From contig CAXARO010001800.1 of NCBI GenBank assembly GCA_963971305.1, positions 1 to 64,000 of the forward strand: a DNA stretch of 64,000 bases. Reading direction: 5' to 3'. Numbering within the stretch: position 1 is the stretch's first letter; every line of letters starts with the position of its first letter. The notes under the pieces are model-generated. The model was not told the DNA's origin and searched no databases. It saw only the letters and a list, made by a program, of their open reading frames with translations. The stretch comes from Arcuatula senhousia. Taxonomy: Eukaryota; Mollusca; Bivalvia; Mytilida; Mytilidae. Positions 1 through 11,315 of the stretch are shown here, piece after piece. Made by a program: the position numbers and the translations under genes.

Positions 1-371
1 GGGTATTAATTATACTTAACAGTTGAATGAATTCTTAATATCTACCTGACTAGGACATTTTAATCTGCTTCAAATCTAATTGAAAATACTTTTGATTTGA
101 GGTTTGAGTAAATCACAGACATCTTACCTTTTCGATTTCATGAAGGACCAGCATTAAACAGTTTAATGTTACATTGCAGTTAGATGTGAATTTATCTGTC
201 CAGGTGAAGCTGTAGGACTTCTTCTCTCCATGACTCAATACTCCTGTTACATGGTGATAGAGCTTGGTTAGGCCACTATCACTCTAAAACATTTAAAATC
301 AAAGATGTAAGAACAATAAAAAGAGTTAAATTTTAAAATTTTAAACCTTTGTAAAACATGTAGAACAAGAA
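1..371. other. No recognisable feature
   Basis: AT-rich sequence. I see no coding exon, RNA gene or repeat family that recurs elsewhere in the window. Confidence 0.5.
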
Positions 372-550
372 ATATGTGAGCCAAAGCTCACTACTGATAC
401 CCACCTCTGTGTAGATTAATTACTGAGAAAAATCATGATTATTTGAAAGGGTCTAAATATGTGGTGAACAGGAAGTAAATGAACTAGGAGCATAAAATTG
501 GTATGCATCATAAGGTACTATAGGATAAGGCTATAGGAAAAATTACATAC
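372..550 (+). repeat. Repeat family G, single-unit copy
   Basis: It begins with the small hairpin GTGAGC-CAAA-GCTCAC followed by ACTGATACCCAC. It then carries the block aacaggaagtaaatga, which matches the 168-bp units at 44880-45399. This is a partial, diverged copy of a dispersed repeat whose class I cannot assign. Confidence 0.6.
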
Positions 551-565
551 TTCTGTGTCATATAC

Positions 566-995
566 GCTTGTCGTAAAAGGCGACTAAGTGATTCTGACGT
601 CGGGTCAGTGCTCAGCTCACAGAGCGACCAAGTGTGTACCCAAGGTGGCTAAATAGGGTGTGACTCGTCCGCGGGGGTTGTCGGGTCTTATAATACGGAA
701 ACCCTGACCGCCGACCATAATGGGCCAACATGTGTGGAGAATGCCACGCTTCATGCACGTAGAAGACCCCTTTGTGGACTGCCAAGTAGTGCACCACATA
801 GGCTAAATTTTCCGCCCCTATTCACCTCTTCCCTTTTTCTGTGGTTCTTCTTTACCGGTATTTTGTCTCCCACCCCACCCCATATTTCTTTTATCATCAT
901 CATTTCATGTTCATTTATCATCCCTTTCATTTTCATCGCCTGTAAATAACCTACATAGCGTTGCACGGGCGTAAAACACCAACTCACTCACTCAT
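566..995 (+). mobile_element. SINE-A copy, 5'-truncated
   Basis: This is the ACTC-tailed SINE family that recurs throughout the window. The first ~40 bases of the family head are missing. The copy is flanked by a perfect 12-bp duplication, tgtgtcatatac (554-565 and 996-1007). A 5' truncation with a target duplication is the signature of LINE-machinery retrotransposition. Confidence 0.85.
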
Positions 996-1007
996 TGTGT
1001 CATATAC

Positions 1008-1544
1008 TGTGCAGAGAAACTTTTGAAACTTTTTTGGTCACATGACAGGTGTCCTTACTAAACTTAAATCTTAAAATTAATATTTATAGCCCAAGGTATC
1101 AACAATAGAACCTGTGACAATTAACCAGGAAAACAATACATTGGTAAGATTTTTTTTTTTGCCTGATTTAAATCTCATAAAAAGTTTGGGACCAATATGG
1201 CCCTAAAAATTTCTTATTTTATTTTTTTTTTGGTAATACGGCCATTATTTAAAGATGAAAAGTGAAAATAAGTACACTATTCAATGAACTATCGGACTGC
1301 ACATTACTTACATGAATAGTATTCCAATTTTCAAAAATTATTGCAAAAGACAGCTGAAGAACCTACTCTTAGTCAGCCTGGAACAAGCCATGACCATGAT
1401 GACAATAATTCGATCTCGGAGAAGTGTTGCCTCTGCCAGTAATCATCGACTTCATATTTGGCTTAATGATTCCATTATATCTGTGGAAAGCGTAAGTAAA
1501 GTATAAACTCAAGTTTGAATGTATATGTTAAGTCCATTATTAAG
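1008..1544. other. Unassigned AT-rich stretch with a weak exon candidate
   Basis: Mostly AT-rich with T-runs. Around 1345-1436 one plus-strand frame reads an acidic, Ser/His/Asp-rich peptide ending in a CxxC-like CCLC. A GTAAGT donor-like site lies at 1491-1496. No homology is recognised, so I treat it as a possible relic exon only. Confidence 0.25.
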
Positions 1545-1672
1545 GAAGCAGAGGTACCAGTGGGATACCCGAATGTGAAAAGTTTGAAAGGGCAGAGACA
1601 AAACAAGTAAACACCAACAAGAACGGGACAAAAACATACATGTAAAACATGGAAACACAAAATAACGCCGTC
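1545..1672 (-). mobile_element. Naiad-type 3' untranslated fragment
   Basis: The reverse complement matches the region just downstream of the intact Penelope-like ORF (56190-56320). Shared stretches include TTTTTGTCCCGTTCTTGTTG and GGATACCCCATTGGTACC. It is a short 3'-end fragment with no coding sequence. Confidence 0.75.
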
Positions 1673-1689
1673 GTCGTCTGTCAACAATT

Positions 1690-1985
1690 ATTCAAACATT
1701 AACTTGTCCTACACCATAATTTCAATTGCAACCAAACTTGGTACAGTTGTTAAGTAGCATTATGTGTTCAAAAGAATCGTTTGGATTTTTTATTCGTAAA
1801 AAAAACATGGCCGCCATGGATAAAAATAGAACATAGGGGTCAAATTACAGTTTTTTGCAAATAACTTAAAAACTGTTACCGATATCAAAATTATGGCAAG
1901 GGTATAAGTGATCAGTATGTCAAGATCTACCAGCCCTGAAATTTTTAAGAAAATCTGATATCCCATAAAGAGTTATTGCCCTTTT
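1690..1985 (+). repeat. Family D internal fragment
   Basis: It shares the family-D internal blocks: a CATGGCCGCCATGG box, gaacataggggt, caaataacttaaaaac, and agtgatcagtatgtcaagatctacc. Both ends are missing. It directly abuts the head of the next D copy at 1986. Confidence 0.65.
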
Positions 1986-3349
1986 TAGCTCATCTGGACC
2001 GAAGGTCCATGTGAGCTATTGCCATCACTTGGCGTCCTTCGTCGTCCGTCGTCGTTAACATTTTTCAAACGTCAACTCCTCTAACACCAAAAGTCCAATG
2101 GCTTTTAAATTTGGCACAGTTGTTAATTAGCATAGGTAGTATAAAACTAGCGTGGGGATTTTTGATTATTAGAAAAACATGGCCGCCATGGCTAAAAATA
2201 GAACATAGGGGTAAATTGCAGTTTTTTTTGCAAATAACTTAAAAACGGCTACAGATATCAAAATTCTGGCAATGAGTAAAAGTGATCAGAATCTCGAGAT
2301 CTACCTACCCTGAAATTTTGAAGAAAATCCAACAACTCATGTAGGAGTTATTGCCCTTTTTGTGGATTTTTGGCAAATTTTGCACCTGTTTAGATCAATA
2401 TCTTAAATAAAAAGCTACGCCGAGCGCAGCATGATACGACCGCAACATGTTGAACCCTGTGCGTTGGAGGCCCAATATGGATTGTCAAATGCTTTGGACA
2501 CATGCAGCCCATGGTGGACTCACAAAGCACTTTGACACATGCAGCCTTTGGTGGACTTTTATATATGCATATTTGATTTTTTTATTTATACCAACTTTAA
2601 AGGAACTCTTATAACTGGTGTTTTTGGTCCCTTTAGCCCCTAATTTCTCCAAAACAGCAAGAGATATTGCAAATTTGATTGCAAAAACTCAGGTATTTTC
2701 ACAAGGTTTCCAATGAAAAAGATTTTGAAAATCGGACCACAAATAACAAAGTTGGTTTTTGGGGTGTGGCCCAATTTTACCCCCCCCCTTTTTGCAAGGT
2801 TAAGATGCAGGATATATAAAAACAGTTGTCACATTTAGTTGGCAGAATTTATATAGGAATACATTAAAAAAATGGATGATATAAATCAGATGAAAAATAA
2901 ACATTCTAAATAATTTTTGTCAATAAACCAATTTTAGCCCCTTTTGGCCCTTTTTTCTGAAACAGTAGGGGCTACAGACCCTAAATTCAATACCAACCTT
3001 CCTTACGTGGTAACAAACATCATATAAAAATTTCATATTAATTGAAAAGCTAAAAAACTTAAAAGTTATTGCACGTTCAAAGAAACACTTATAATTGGCG
3101 TTTTTGGCCCCTTTGACCCCTAATTTCTCAAAAACAGTAAGAGTTATTGCAAATCTGATTGAAAATTGCAGGCAGGGATTTTTACAAGGATTCCAAGGAA
3201 AAAAAGATTTTCAAAATCGGACCACAAATAAAAAAGTTGATTTTTGGGGCGTGGGCCAACTTTGACCCCCATTAGCAATGTCACGATGCAAGATACATAA
3301 AAACAGTTGTCACATTTAGTTGACAGAATTTATTGAGGAATACAATAAA

Positions 3350-5060
3350 CAAGAGGCTCCCAGGAGCCTGAATCGCTCACCTGACATATGTGCCTGAAGA
3401 AAAGGTTATAAGGCAAAATCTATTTAACGTTGAAAGGGTCATAAGATTAATAAGGGGGTCATCTGACAATATGGTGGATCTAAAGGTGCTGATCACTTTT
3501 GTTCTCAATCAAAATCTAAAACTCTGTCACCCTTTTTGAGTTATTTGCAAAAAAATGCAGTTTAACCTAATGTTCTATTTTTTGCCACAGCGGCCATGTT
3601 TTACAACCAATCAAAAATCCCCACAACAGTTCTATACACCTAATAATAATAAACAATAATACCAAGTTTGGTTCCATTTGGACTTAAAGTGTCAGAGGAG
3701 TTAACATTTTCAATTTCAGGAAATGCAGTTAAAATGCTCAATTTTGACGTTCCAAGGGCAATAACTCCTCAAAGGAAACGTCCTACAACGTTGACCCTGT
3801 TACAAATTTTGTAGATCTTGATGCGCTTAACATTATGCAATTTAAATTTCTCAAATATCTTGTATAGTTTTCAAGATAATGAGCTAAACAGGTGCAAAAT
3901 TTGCAAAAAATCCACAAAAAGGGCAATAACTCCTACATGGGTAGTTGGATTTTCTTCAAAATTTCAAAGCTGGTAGATCTTGAGGTGCTGATCACTTTTG
4001 GTCCCAATCAAAATTTTGAAATCTGTCACCGTTTTAGAGTTATTTGCAAAAAACTGTCGTTTACCCCTATGTTCTATTTTTAGCCACAGCGGCCATGTTT
4101 TACAACCAATCATAAATCCCCACATCAGTTCTATACACCTAATGCTAATAAACAACTATACCAAGTTTGGTTCCATTTGGACTTAAAGTGTCAGAGGAGT
4201 TAACGTTTTAAATGTAATGAGGAAATGCTGTTAAAATGCTAAATTTTGACGTTCTAAGGGCAATAACTCCTAAAAGGAAAGGTCCTACAACGTTGACCCT
4301 GTTACATATTTTGTAGATCTTGGTGTGCTTAACAATATGCAATTTAAATTTCTCAAATATCTTGTATAGTTGTCAAGATATTGAGCTAAACAGGTGCAAA
4401 ATTTGCAAAAAATCCACAAAAAGGGCAATAACTCCTACATGGGTCGTTGGATTTTCTTCAAAATTTCAGGGTAGGTAGATCTTGAGGTGCTGATCACTTT
4501 TACCCTTTGCCAAAATTTTGACATCCTCGGAAACCCAGGGGATCTTCTCTCGCCAACTCGTTCATCACCCCTGGGACATTTGGTATGGAATTGTTCGTTT
4601 CGAGTTCAGGATCTGATCTTGAACTGCATATTATTTATATATAGAAACATGTGTAAATCGCATTAGAATCATGTAAAGCGACCAATCAGAAAGCTTGATA
4701 CAAAACTATCAAAAACGAAGTATTTCATGCGTTATGTCCCAGGGGTGATGAATGAGTAAGCGAGAGAAGAACCCCTGGGTTTCCGAGGATGGAATTTTGA
4801 TATCTGTAGCCGTTTTTGAGTTATTTGCAAAAAACTGCATTTTACCCCTATGTTCTATTTTTAGCCATGGCGGCCATGTTTTACGACGAATCAAAAATCC
4901 CCACATCAGTTCTAAGCACCGAATGCTAATAAACAACAATACCAAGTTTGGTTGCAATTGGACTTATGGTGTCAGAGGAGTTAACGTTTTAAAAAGTTGA
5001 CGGACGACGGACGCCAAGTGATGACAATAGCTCACATGACCCTTCGGGTCAGGTGAGCTA
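3350..5060 (-). mobile_element. Family D copy D2 nested in E
   Basis: Full-length and inverted relative to D1. It begins caagaggctcccaggagcc and ends gggtcaggtgagcta. The interior carries two diverged tandem units, each with a 'ggccatgttttac' box and 'gggcaataactcc' boxes. It interrupts E between 'aatacaataaa' and 'aaagaatgatcaaaatctg', which are joined in E's other sub-unit. It contains the MITE at 4522-4792. Confidence 0.7.
4522..4792. mobile_element. MITE with ~55-bp terminal inverted repeats
   Basis: The left end is CATCCTCGGAAACCCAGGGG and the right end is its inverse, with homology extending ~55 bp inwards to ATCACCCCTGGGACAT. It is flanked by the 8-bp duplication AATTTTGA (4514-4521 and 4793-4800), which falls inside a conserved D motif. 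An 8-bp duplication with CA...TG ends suggests hAT- or P-type mobilisation. No transposase is encoded. Confidence 0.8.
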
Positions 5061-6399
5061 AAAAAGAATGATCAAAATCTGATAAAAAATAAAAATTCTG
5101 CAGAAGTTTTGTCACAACAACCATTTTAGCCCTTTTTGGCCCTTTTTTCTGAAAAGGTAGGGGCCAGAAACCCCAAATGCAATACCAACCTTCCTTTAGT
5201 GAATAGAAACATCATATCAAAATTTCATAAGAATCGGTCTATATCTACTCAAGTTATTGCACGGAAACCAAATGTCCCCAGACGACGCAGACGACATCGC
5301 CATAACATTATACGACCACAAATTTTTTGCGGTCGTATAAAAACTATACTAGATATTTGAGAAGTTTAAATTGCATGTTGTTAAGCACATCAAGATCTAC
5401 AAAATATGTAATAGGGTCAACGTTGTAGGACCTTTCCTTTTAGGAGTTATTGCCATTAGAACGTCAAAATTTAGCATTTTAACATCATTTCCTTATTACA
5501 TTGAAAACGTTAACTCCTCTGACACTTTAAGTCCAATTGGAACTAAACTTTATATTGTTGTTTATTAGCATTAGGTGTATAGAACTGATGTGGGGATTTT
5601 TGATTTGTCGTAAAACATGGTCGCTGTCGCTAAAAATGAAACATAGGGGTAAATGGCAGTTTTTTGCAAATTACTCTAAAGCGGTGACAGATTTGAAAAT
5701 TTTGATTGGGATCAAAAGTGATCAGCATCTCAAGATCTACCAGCTCTGAAAATTTGAAGAAAATCCAACAACCCATGTAGGAGTTATTGTCCTTTTTGTG
5801 GATTGTTTTGCAAATTTTGCACCTGTTTAGCTCAATATCTTGAAATCTATACAAGGTATTTGAGAAATTTAAATTGCATATTGTTAAGCACATCAAGATC
5901 TACACAATTTGTAAAGGGTCAACGTTGTAGGACCTTTCCTTTGAGGAGTTATTGCCCTTAGAACGTCCAAATTGAGCATTTAAAAAGCATTTTCTCATTA
6001 CATTGAAAACGTTAACTCCTCTGACACTTGAAGTCTAATTGGAACCAAACTTGATATTGTTGTTTATTAGCATAAGGTGTATAGAGCTGATATGGGGATT
6101 TTTGATTGGTTGTAAAACATGACCGTTGTGGCTAAAAATAGAACATTAGGTTAAACTGCATTTTTTTGCTAATAACTCGAAAAGGGTGACAGATTTTTAG
6201 ATTTTGATTGAGATCAAAAGGGATCAGCACCTCAAGATCCACCATATTGTCAGATGACCCCCTTATTAATCTTATGACCCTTTCAACGTCAAATAGATTT
6301 TGCGTAATAACACAAACTGAGTGAGTTGAAACTTCAGGCACATATGTCAGGTGGGCGATTCAGGCTCCTGGGAGCCTCTTGTTCTTATTATTATTTTTT

Positions 6400-6985
6400 T
6401 TTTTTGCAAAATTGCACATGTTAAGCTCAATAACTTGAAAACTATTTAAGTTATTGAAGAAATTTGAATTGTATATTGTTATTGCGCATCAAGATCTTCA
6501 AAAATGTAAAAAGGGTCATTGCTGTCAGACCGTTCCTTTTAGGAGTTATTTCCCTTAGAACGTCAAAATTGATCATTTTTACAGCATTTCATCATTACAA
6601 TAAAATTTTTAACTTGTCTAACACCATGCATCCAATTACATTCAAACTTGGTACAGGTGTTTATTAGCATAAGTGGTACAAAACTATAGTTTGAAATTTT
6701 GATTCTTAATAAAACATGGCCGCCATGGCTAAAACAGAACATAAAGGTAAACTCTAGTTGTTTTTGCAAATAACTCAAAAAAGGTTACAGATGTCAAAAT
6801 TGTGATGGAAGCAAAAGTGATCAGCACATCAAGATCTACTAGCACTGGAATTCTCAAGAAAACCCAATTACCTATGTAGGAGTTATTGCCTTTTTTGCAT
6901 TTTTTCCAAACTTTGCACTTTTAAAGTTCAATATCTTAAAAACTAATAAAATTGTTTTAAAAAATTGAACTGCATTTTGTTAAGC
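6400..6985 (+). repeat. Diverged family D fragment
   Basis: It contains D-type boxes: gctcaataacttgaaaac, taggagttatttcccttag, catggccgccatgg, atcagcacatcaagatctac. Terminal signatures are absent. It ends where a SINE-A fragment begins. Confidence 0.6.
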
Positions 6986-6986
6986 A

Positions 6987-7196
6987 CTCTCCACACACGT
7001 TGGCCCACTTTGGTCAGCGGTCAGGGTTTTCGTATTAAAGAACTGACAACCCCCGCGGACAAGGGTCACCAATTCAGCCACCTAGGGTACTCACTTGGTC
7101 GCTCTGTGGTCTGAACACTGACCCGACGTCAGAATTCCAAGACCCTTAGTCGCATCTTACGAAAAGCTAGGCTCTGCTGCGGGCCTGTCCGCAACC
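6987..7196 (-). mobile_element. SINE-A fragment (5' half)
   Basis: On the minus strand it runs from the family head (inverse of gggccccgca) to the central 'ctccacacacgttggcccac' block. The 3' half and the ACTC tail are absent. No target duplication is seen. Confidence 0.75.
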
Positions 7197-7199
7197 CGG

Positions 7200-8300
7200 G
7201 CCCCGCATTAGACAGGGTTAGCATGAAAAACAATTGAAGGTAGATATAGGAAACAGAAACACACATTTTTTTTTTTTTGACCACATTTTAGTTATCGTAT
7301 TCAACACTAATCATCATAGCTTCATACTTGATCCCATCCAAGTCTGGCACCATACACATGTCTCCTTCATGACAAACCTACACAGCATCCTCTCCATTTG
7401 CCATTAACAGATGAAATTAATTGGATCACTTAGGATCCCATCGTCCCTAAATGGGACCAATGACCATTGAACTGAAAAAAAAAAATCATTATTAGCGATT
7501 TTCTAAAAACATTTCAAAAATGGGAAAGATATACAATGCAAAATTAGATTCCTATATTATAACATTACCATATATGTACATAATGATACATGCACACAAT
7601 ATATATATGCCGACTTGAATACTTGAGTGAATATCCATGTTTCAATTTCCATCTTGGTTTATTAGGATCAGTACATAAGTTCGATATATTCATGATATGC
7701 ATATATACTAGTAACATAATTACCACGACACAATGGTATTTTGAACATGGTGAATATTTAAAGTTTTATATATTTATATTGGTTTAGGGATTTTCAAAAT
7801 GGTAACCATTTCAAAATGACCAACCATTGTCTGATTTTGACAAAGTTATGTACAAATGCAACTTAGGGTCTATGATTGTTCCCCTACTTTTAGAATTTTT
7901 GGCCAACTTTTGAATTTAAATTGTTGCAATTGCTAAAAATAGCAAACAATTCAAGTTTGTCGATTACATGTACGATGTACTAAGGAAATTAGGTTATTTT
8001 GAAAAATCAGGTGAGCTGAGCTCGTTGTTGTTAATGGAAATTTTAACCATACTTCTGCTTTCAAACGGCTGCAATTTTTACTACACTCCCATCCAGATTA
8101 AATGTAAACAGCGTCCAATTTCAACAAAATTTGTTTCTTTAGTTTATTGATTTAAAAGGTACATGTTATATTTAAGGATTCCATGGTGATTTTGTTTGCT
8201 TCCCAACATAATCATACCGTATATTTTGTCTAAAGATTTTAGATTAATAAATCAGTCACCTGGATTGTGGTGTCCTTCATACTATTAACATATGGTGATC
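7200..8300. other. No gene recognised
   Basis: AT-rich sequence with short open frames that show no recognisable domain. No repeat family from elsewhere in the window is evident. Confidence 0.4.
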
Positions 8301-8304
8301 CATT

Positions 8305-8483
8305 TTATGACTCCAAGAGTAGATTTTGGATGGTAATTTTGTCATCTTTTTCTGTCTCGTTTATCAGATGCATGTTTTGTCGCCAGAACTTTATTTTCAG
8401 AGACATTCCTTTCATTGTATCTGCAATTCGCAGTTCCTTAAACACGAGTTGTTGGTTTTGATAATTCTCCTGTGATCTGGAAT
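8305..8483 (-). CDS. Possible terminal exon, unknown protein
   Basis: On the minus strand a good polypyrimidine/AG acceptor (ttatcattccag, around 8480) is followed by about 58 open codons ending in TAA. The peptide is charged and helix-prone (Lys/Glu/Gln-rich, with KFWRQNMHLINETEKDD), suggesting coiled coil. I do not recognise the protein. No upstream exon could be assigned, so this may be a chance frame. Confidence 0.3.
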
Positions 8484-8529
8484 GATAAATATAGAATTCA
8501 TCAAAATTTAAAATATCATATAACAAAAT

Positions 8530-9170
8530 GTGTGTTTTGGGTTTTTCTAATCATCATAATTTTTCATGCCGACCTAAGCCTTTTTATTGCCACTTTCGAT
8601 TAAGCACTGTTAAACTTGAAATCAACATCCCATTAACTCAAAGTTAAAAAAAAAGAATTAAAAATTAAGATAAATGCCTACCTACGGAGCGACCTTTTAT
8701 CAGGCATGAAACCTGAAACACATACACTTTTTTCGCCTTCCAGAGTTGCAGGAAACTGTCAGACATTAGGAACAGAAATCATGCAGGTCCTTCAAAACCT
8801 GTCGCGCAGGACCTGATGGCTGGCAACATTCAAGAAGAAAAAAATTGCACATCGAGTCACACTAACCTAACATATAATATTTTCAGTAATCACTCTGGGA
8901 ACCCCTTGATCTGTAAAAAATTCAATATTTATATAATATATTATTTAATATAAAAACAACTCTTTAAAAAGATTGTTTGGTCTGGCATAAGTTTGGTAGT
9001 TCTGTCAATACCACGTCTCCTTTAGGCCCAAATGTCTGACAGTAAAATAAAACTGTTTGCGTCTCTGAACTTTTATTGGTAACTAATGAGAGACAATTAC
9101 CTCCGGCAAACAAAGTTTGGGGGTATATAGAAAACACCCTGTCTGTCCGTCTCTCTCCGTCAGTCTGTCT
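8530..9170. other. No gene recognised
   Basis: Low-complexity AT-rich DNA with no domain or repeat that I can name. Confidence 0.4.
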
Positions 9171-9174
9171 ACAC

Positions 9175-9640
9175 AACTCGTAAGCACTTTTCCTAAACCG
9201 CTTGATGGATTTTGATGTAACTTAACATGAAGGAAATATGTAGATGTGCATGATGAATTGTCATTGCACTCGGGACACCATTCAGGGGAGATAATTGGAC
9301 TTGAAGTACATTATTCAATAAGAGACCTCGTAAGCGCAACTTATCCTAAATCGCTTAACAGATTTTGATGAAACTTAACATGAAGGAAGTGCATCATATG
9401 TAGATGTGCATCAAGAATTTTCATCGCTCTCAGATATCGACCAGGGGAGATAATTGGACTTGTACTTTATAAATACATTATGGGAGACCTCGTAAGCACC
9501 ACTTCTCCTAACGTGCTTGACTGATTTTGATGAAACTTTACATGAAGTACATCATATGACATGAAGATGCGCATGAAGAATTTTCAAAACTCTCAGATAC
9601 CATTCAGGGGAGATAATTGGACGAGTTTTTTTTTGGCAGT
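9175..9640 (+). repeat. Three ~155-bp tandem units
   Basis: Each unit contains 'cgtaagc.c.actt.tcctaa', 'gattttgatgaaact.aacatgaagg', and 'ccattcaggggagataattgga'. Units begin near 9180, 9330 and 9489 and are about 80-85% alike by eye. They are non-coding, and the class is unknown. Confidence 0.7.
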
Positions 9641-9772
9641 ACAGAGTCCCAAAATGAAGCGGGTGGTATCCCTTTTTGTGAGCTTGCTCACAGTATTATT
9701 GTTTTTTTGTACCTTTACCTTTTATTTGACTGAATTTTTCATGTATTATAATTTGTGAACTTACTACAATTC

Positions 9773-10275
9773 GTCCCGTGCGGGGCCCGGGTGGCGAATA
9801 GGCCCGCAGCAGAGCCTAGCTTGTCGTAAGAGGCCACTAAGCTTAAGGGTCTTGGGATTCTGACGTCGGGTCAGTGCTCAGCCCACAGAGCAACCAAGTG
9901 TGTACCCTAGGTGGCTGAATAGGGTAGCCCTCGTCCGCGGGGGTTGTCAGGTCTATAATACGGAAACCCTGACCGCCGACCATAGTGGGCCAACGTGTGT
10001 GAAGAGTGCCACGCTTCATGCACTTAAAAGACCCCTTTGTGGACCGCCAAGTAGTGCACCACATAGGCTAAATTCTCCGCCCCTACCCACACCTCCCCTT
10101 TTCCTGTGGTTCTTCAAAATTTACCGGTCCTTTGTGTCCCACCCCATCCCCATATTTCATTTATCATCATCATTTCATGTTCATTTTATCATCCTTTTCA
10201 TGTTCATCGCCTGTAAATAACCTATATAGCGTTGCACAGGCGTAAAACACCAACTCACTCACTCACTCACTCACC
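9773..10275 (+). mobile_element. SINE-A, essentially full length
   Basis: It starts with the GC-rich head GTCCCGTGCGGGGCCCGGG, which includes an A-box-like TGGCGAATAGG. It continues through the central CATGCAC-TTAAAAGACCCC block and ends in an (ACTC)n tail. A short duplication, acaattc, flanks it (9766-9772 and 10279-10285). Confidence 0.85.
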
Positions 10276-10285
10276 ACCACAATTC

Positions 10286-10660
10286 CTTCGACAGAGGCCC
10301 TAATTTTCTTGTCAGGTTGTATTGCCATAGCAAAAATGTCCTTGATTGTATATATTGATGGGCAAATACATTCTTTGATTTGGGCCTTGAACTGTACATT
10401 TGCAAATAGAGCTGTTTCCATGCACTAAAAGAATAAAGACTAGAATGACAATTATAAGTATTGATATAAAATGTGTATGGATGGCTTATACATGGTCAAG
10501 TTCAGGAAAAAGAACAAGGGATTAGAGAGAATAGATCGAGGTGCTGAAATAGAGGTTTTCAAAACGCTCCAAGAACAATTGACAGCTCATTCTAAACCGA
10601 AAGGAGTACCAGAACTGCAGAGGCGTTTACATCTGAAAGAATAAAGATTCACTGCTAATC
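10286..10660. other. Unassigned; leads into the hammerhead repeat
   Basis: One plus-strand frame near 10490-10640 is open and basic (KKNKGLERIDRGAEI-like), but no family is recognised. It may belong to the interior of the hammerhead-bearing element that follows. Confidence 0.3.
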
Positions 10661-10960
10661 AGTGGTTGTCATTGCAGGGTAAAGCTACAATAAAGTCTAA
10701 TGTAAGATCCTGGGGTAAGCCTACAAGAAAGGGATCGGTTCATGTTTGGCATTTTCAATATTTTTGGTAGAGCGCCTCTGATGAGTCTTGAATAGACGAA
10801 ACGCGCGTCAGGCGTAGCAAAATTAATTGTCTGGAACTTTGTTGTCATTTGTATTTCGAACACGTGAAGGTTAGCACTGCTGGTGGAGTTTTAATTCCCC
10901 GAGGTTAGCCCGCTCCGGCACCAACACTTTTGAGTTGGAGAAAACATAGACCTAAGGTCA
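10661..10960 (+). mobile_element. Hammerhead-bearing retroelement repeat (copy 1)
   Basis: The motif order is: 'catgtttggcattttcaata', hammerhead, 'ttgtctggaactttgttgtc', 'ctgctggtggagtttt..ccccgagg', 'cgctccggcaccaacacttttg'. The same modules occur at 33110-33385 (minus) and 63694-64000 (plus), so this is a dispersed family. Metazoan retrozymes and Penelope-like elements are known to carry such ribozymes. No ORF lies in this copy. Confidence 0.7.
10772..10815 (+). ncRNA. Type I hammerhead ribozyme, minimal stem III
   Basis: Stem I is GCGCCT (10772-10777) paired with AGGCGT (10810-10815). The core CTGATGA is at 10778-10784. Stem II is GTCT/AGAC with a TGAAT loop, then GAAA. Stem III is only ACG/CGT with a CG loop, and the cleavage site is GTC (cut after C10809). 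All invariant hammerhead core positions are present. Such short stem III forms are known to work best as dimers. Confidence 0.85.
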
Positions 10961-11311
10961 CTGCTTCTGTTTATAGGAAAATAAAAGGTAATCCATCAAC
11001 TATATGATGGAAGTAAGACAAAGGCAACCAAATATGCATTATATTCGCACCTCAAAATCCAAGGGTACATAGGATACCGTGAAAACAGACAAAAACAAAC
11101 ATCAAACACGAAGAACTGAAACCAAAAACACACACAAAATGAAAGACTTGGACTCCACTAAAAACTTGTATAAATGACCAGGTGCACCGGTAGGGTTATC
11201 GTCCTCTGCTTTTCATGAAACATCCGCCGAGCCATTCATATGTTGTCACATCCGGTATATTTGAAAGAGGAAGTTTGTATGATAGAATTTATTTTTTAAT
11301 GTACCAATATG
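10960..11311. other. No gene recognised
   Basis: No coding or RNA signal is recognised. The stretch ends at the TTAA target of the next element. Confidence 0.4.
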
Positions 11312-11315
11312 TTAA

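Larger units (their letters stand above)
2410..5338 (-). mobile_element. Family E element inserted in D1 (Helitron2-like)
   Basis: On the minus strand the 5' end reads ATACGACCGCAAA. The inverse repeat TGCGGTCGTAT lies ~25 nt inside the other end (2432-2443), beyond which is a stem-loop, GCTGCG/CGTAGC-like, and then a T-run. That is the same end architecture as family D with unrelated sequence. The interior holds two diverged ~600-bp sub-units with 'ccctttttggcccttttttctgaaa' type motifs. D2 (3350-5060) is nested within it. Confidence 0.6.
1986..6381 (+). mobile_element. Family D copy D1 (Helitron2-like, non-autonomous), interrupted
   Basis: The 5' end reads AGCTCATCTGGACC. The 3' end has the stem-loop AGGCTCCTGGGAGCCT followed by CTTG (6358-6381). 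The copy is split: 1986-2409 and 5339-6381 rejoin at the block 'caatatctt...', which is continuous in other D copies. Element E occupies the gap. There is no coding capacity. The 5' end is inversely repeated just inside the 3' stem-loop, which is the asymmetric-terminal-inverted-repeat layout known for Helitron2/Helentron elements. The class is inferred; no Rep/helicase gene is present. Confidence 0.65.

Noticed and set aside
9900..10220. Repeated ~106-codon open frames (also 15057-15374, 18690-18998, 36743-37063, 60166-60510)
   Set aside because: They lie wholly inside SINE-A copies. The frame is open on both strands in several copies and shows no domain, so the similarity comes from the repeat itself.
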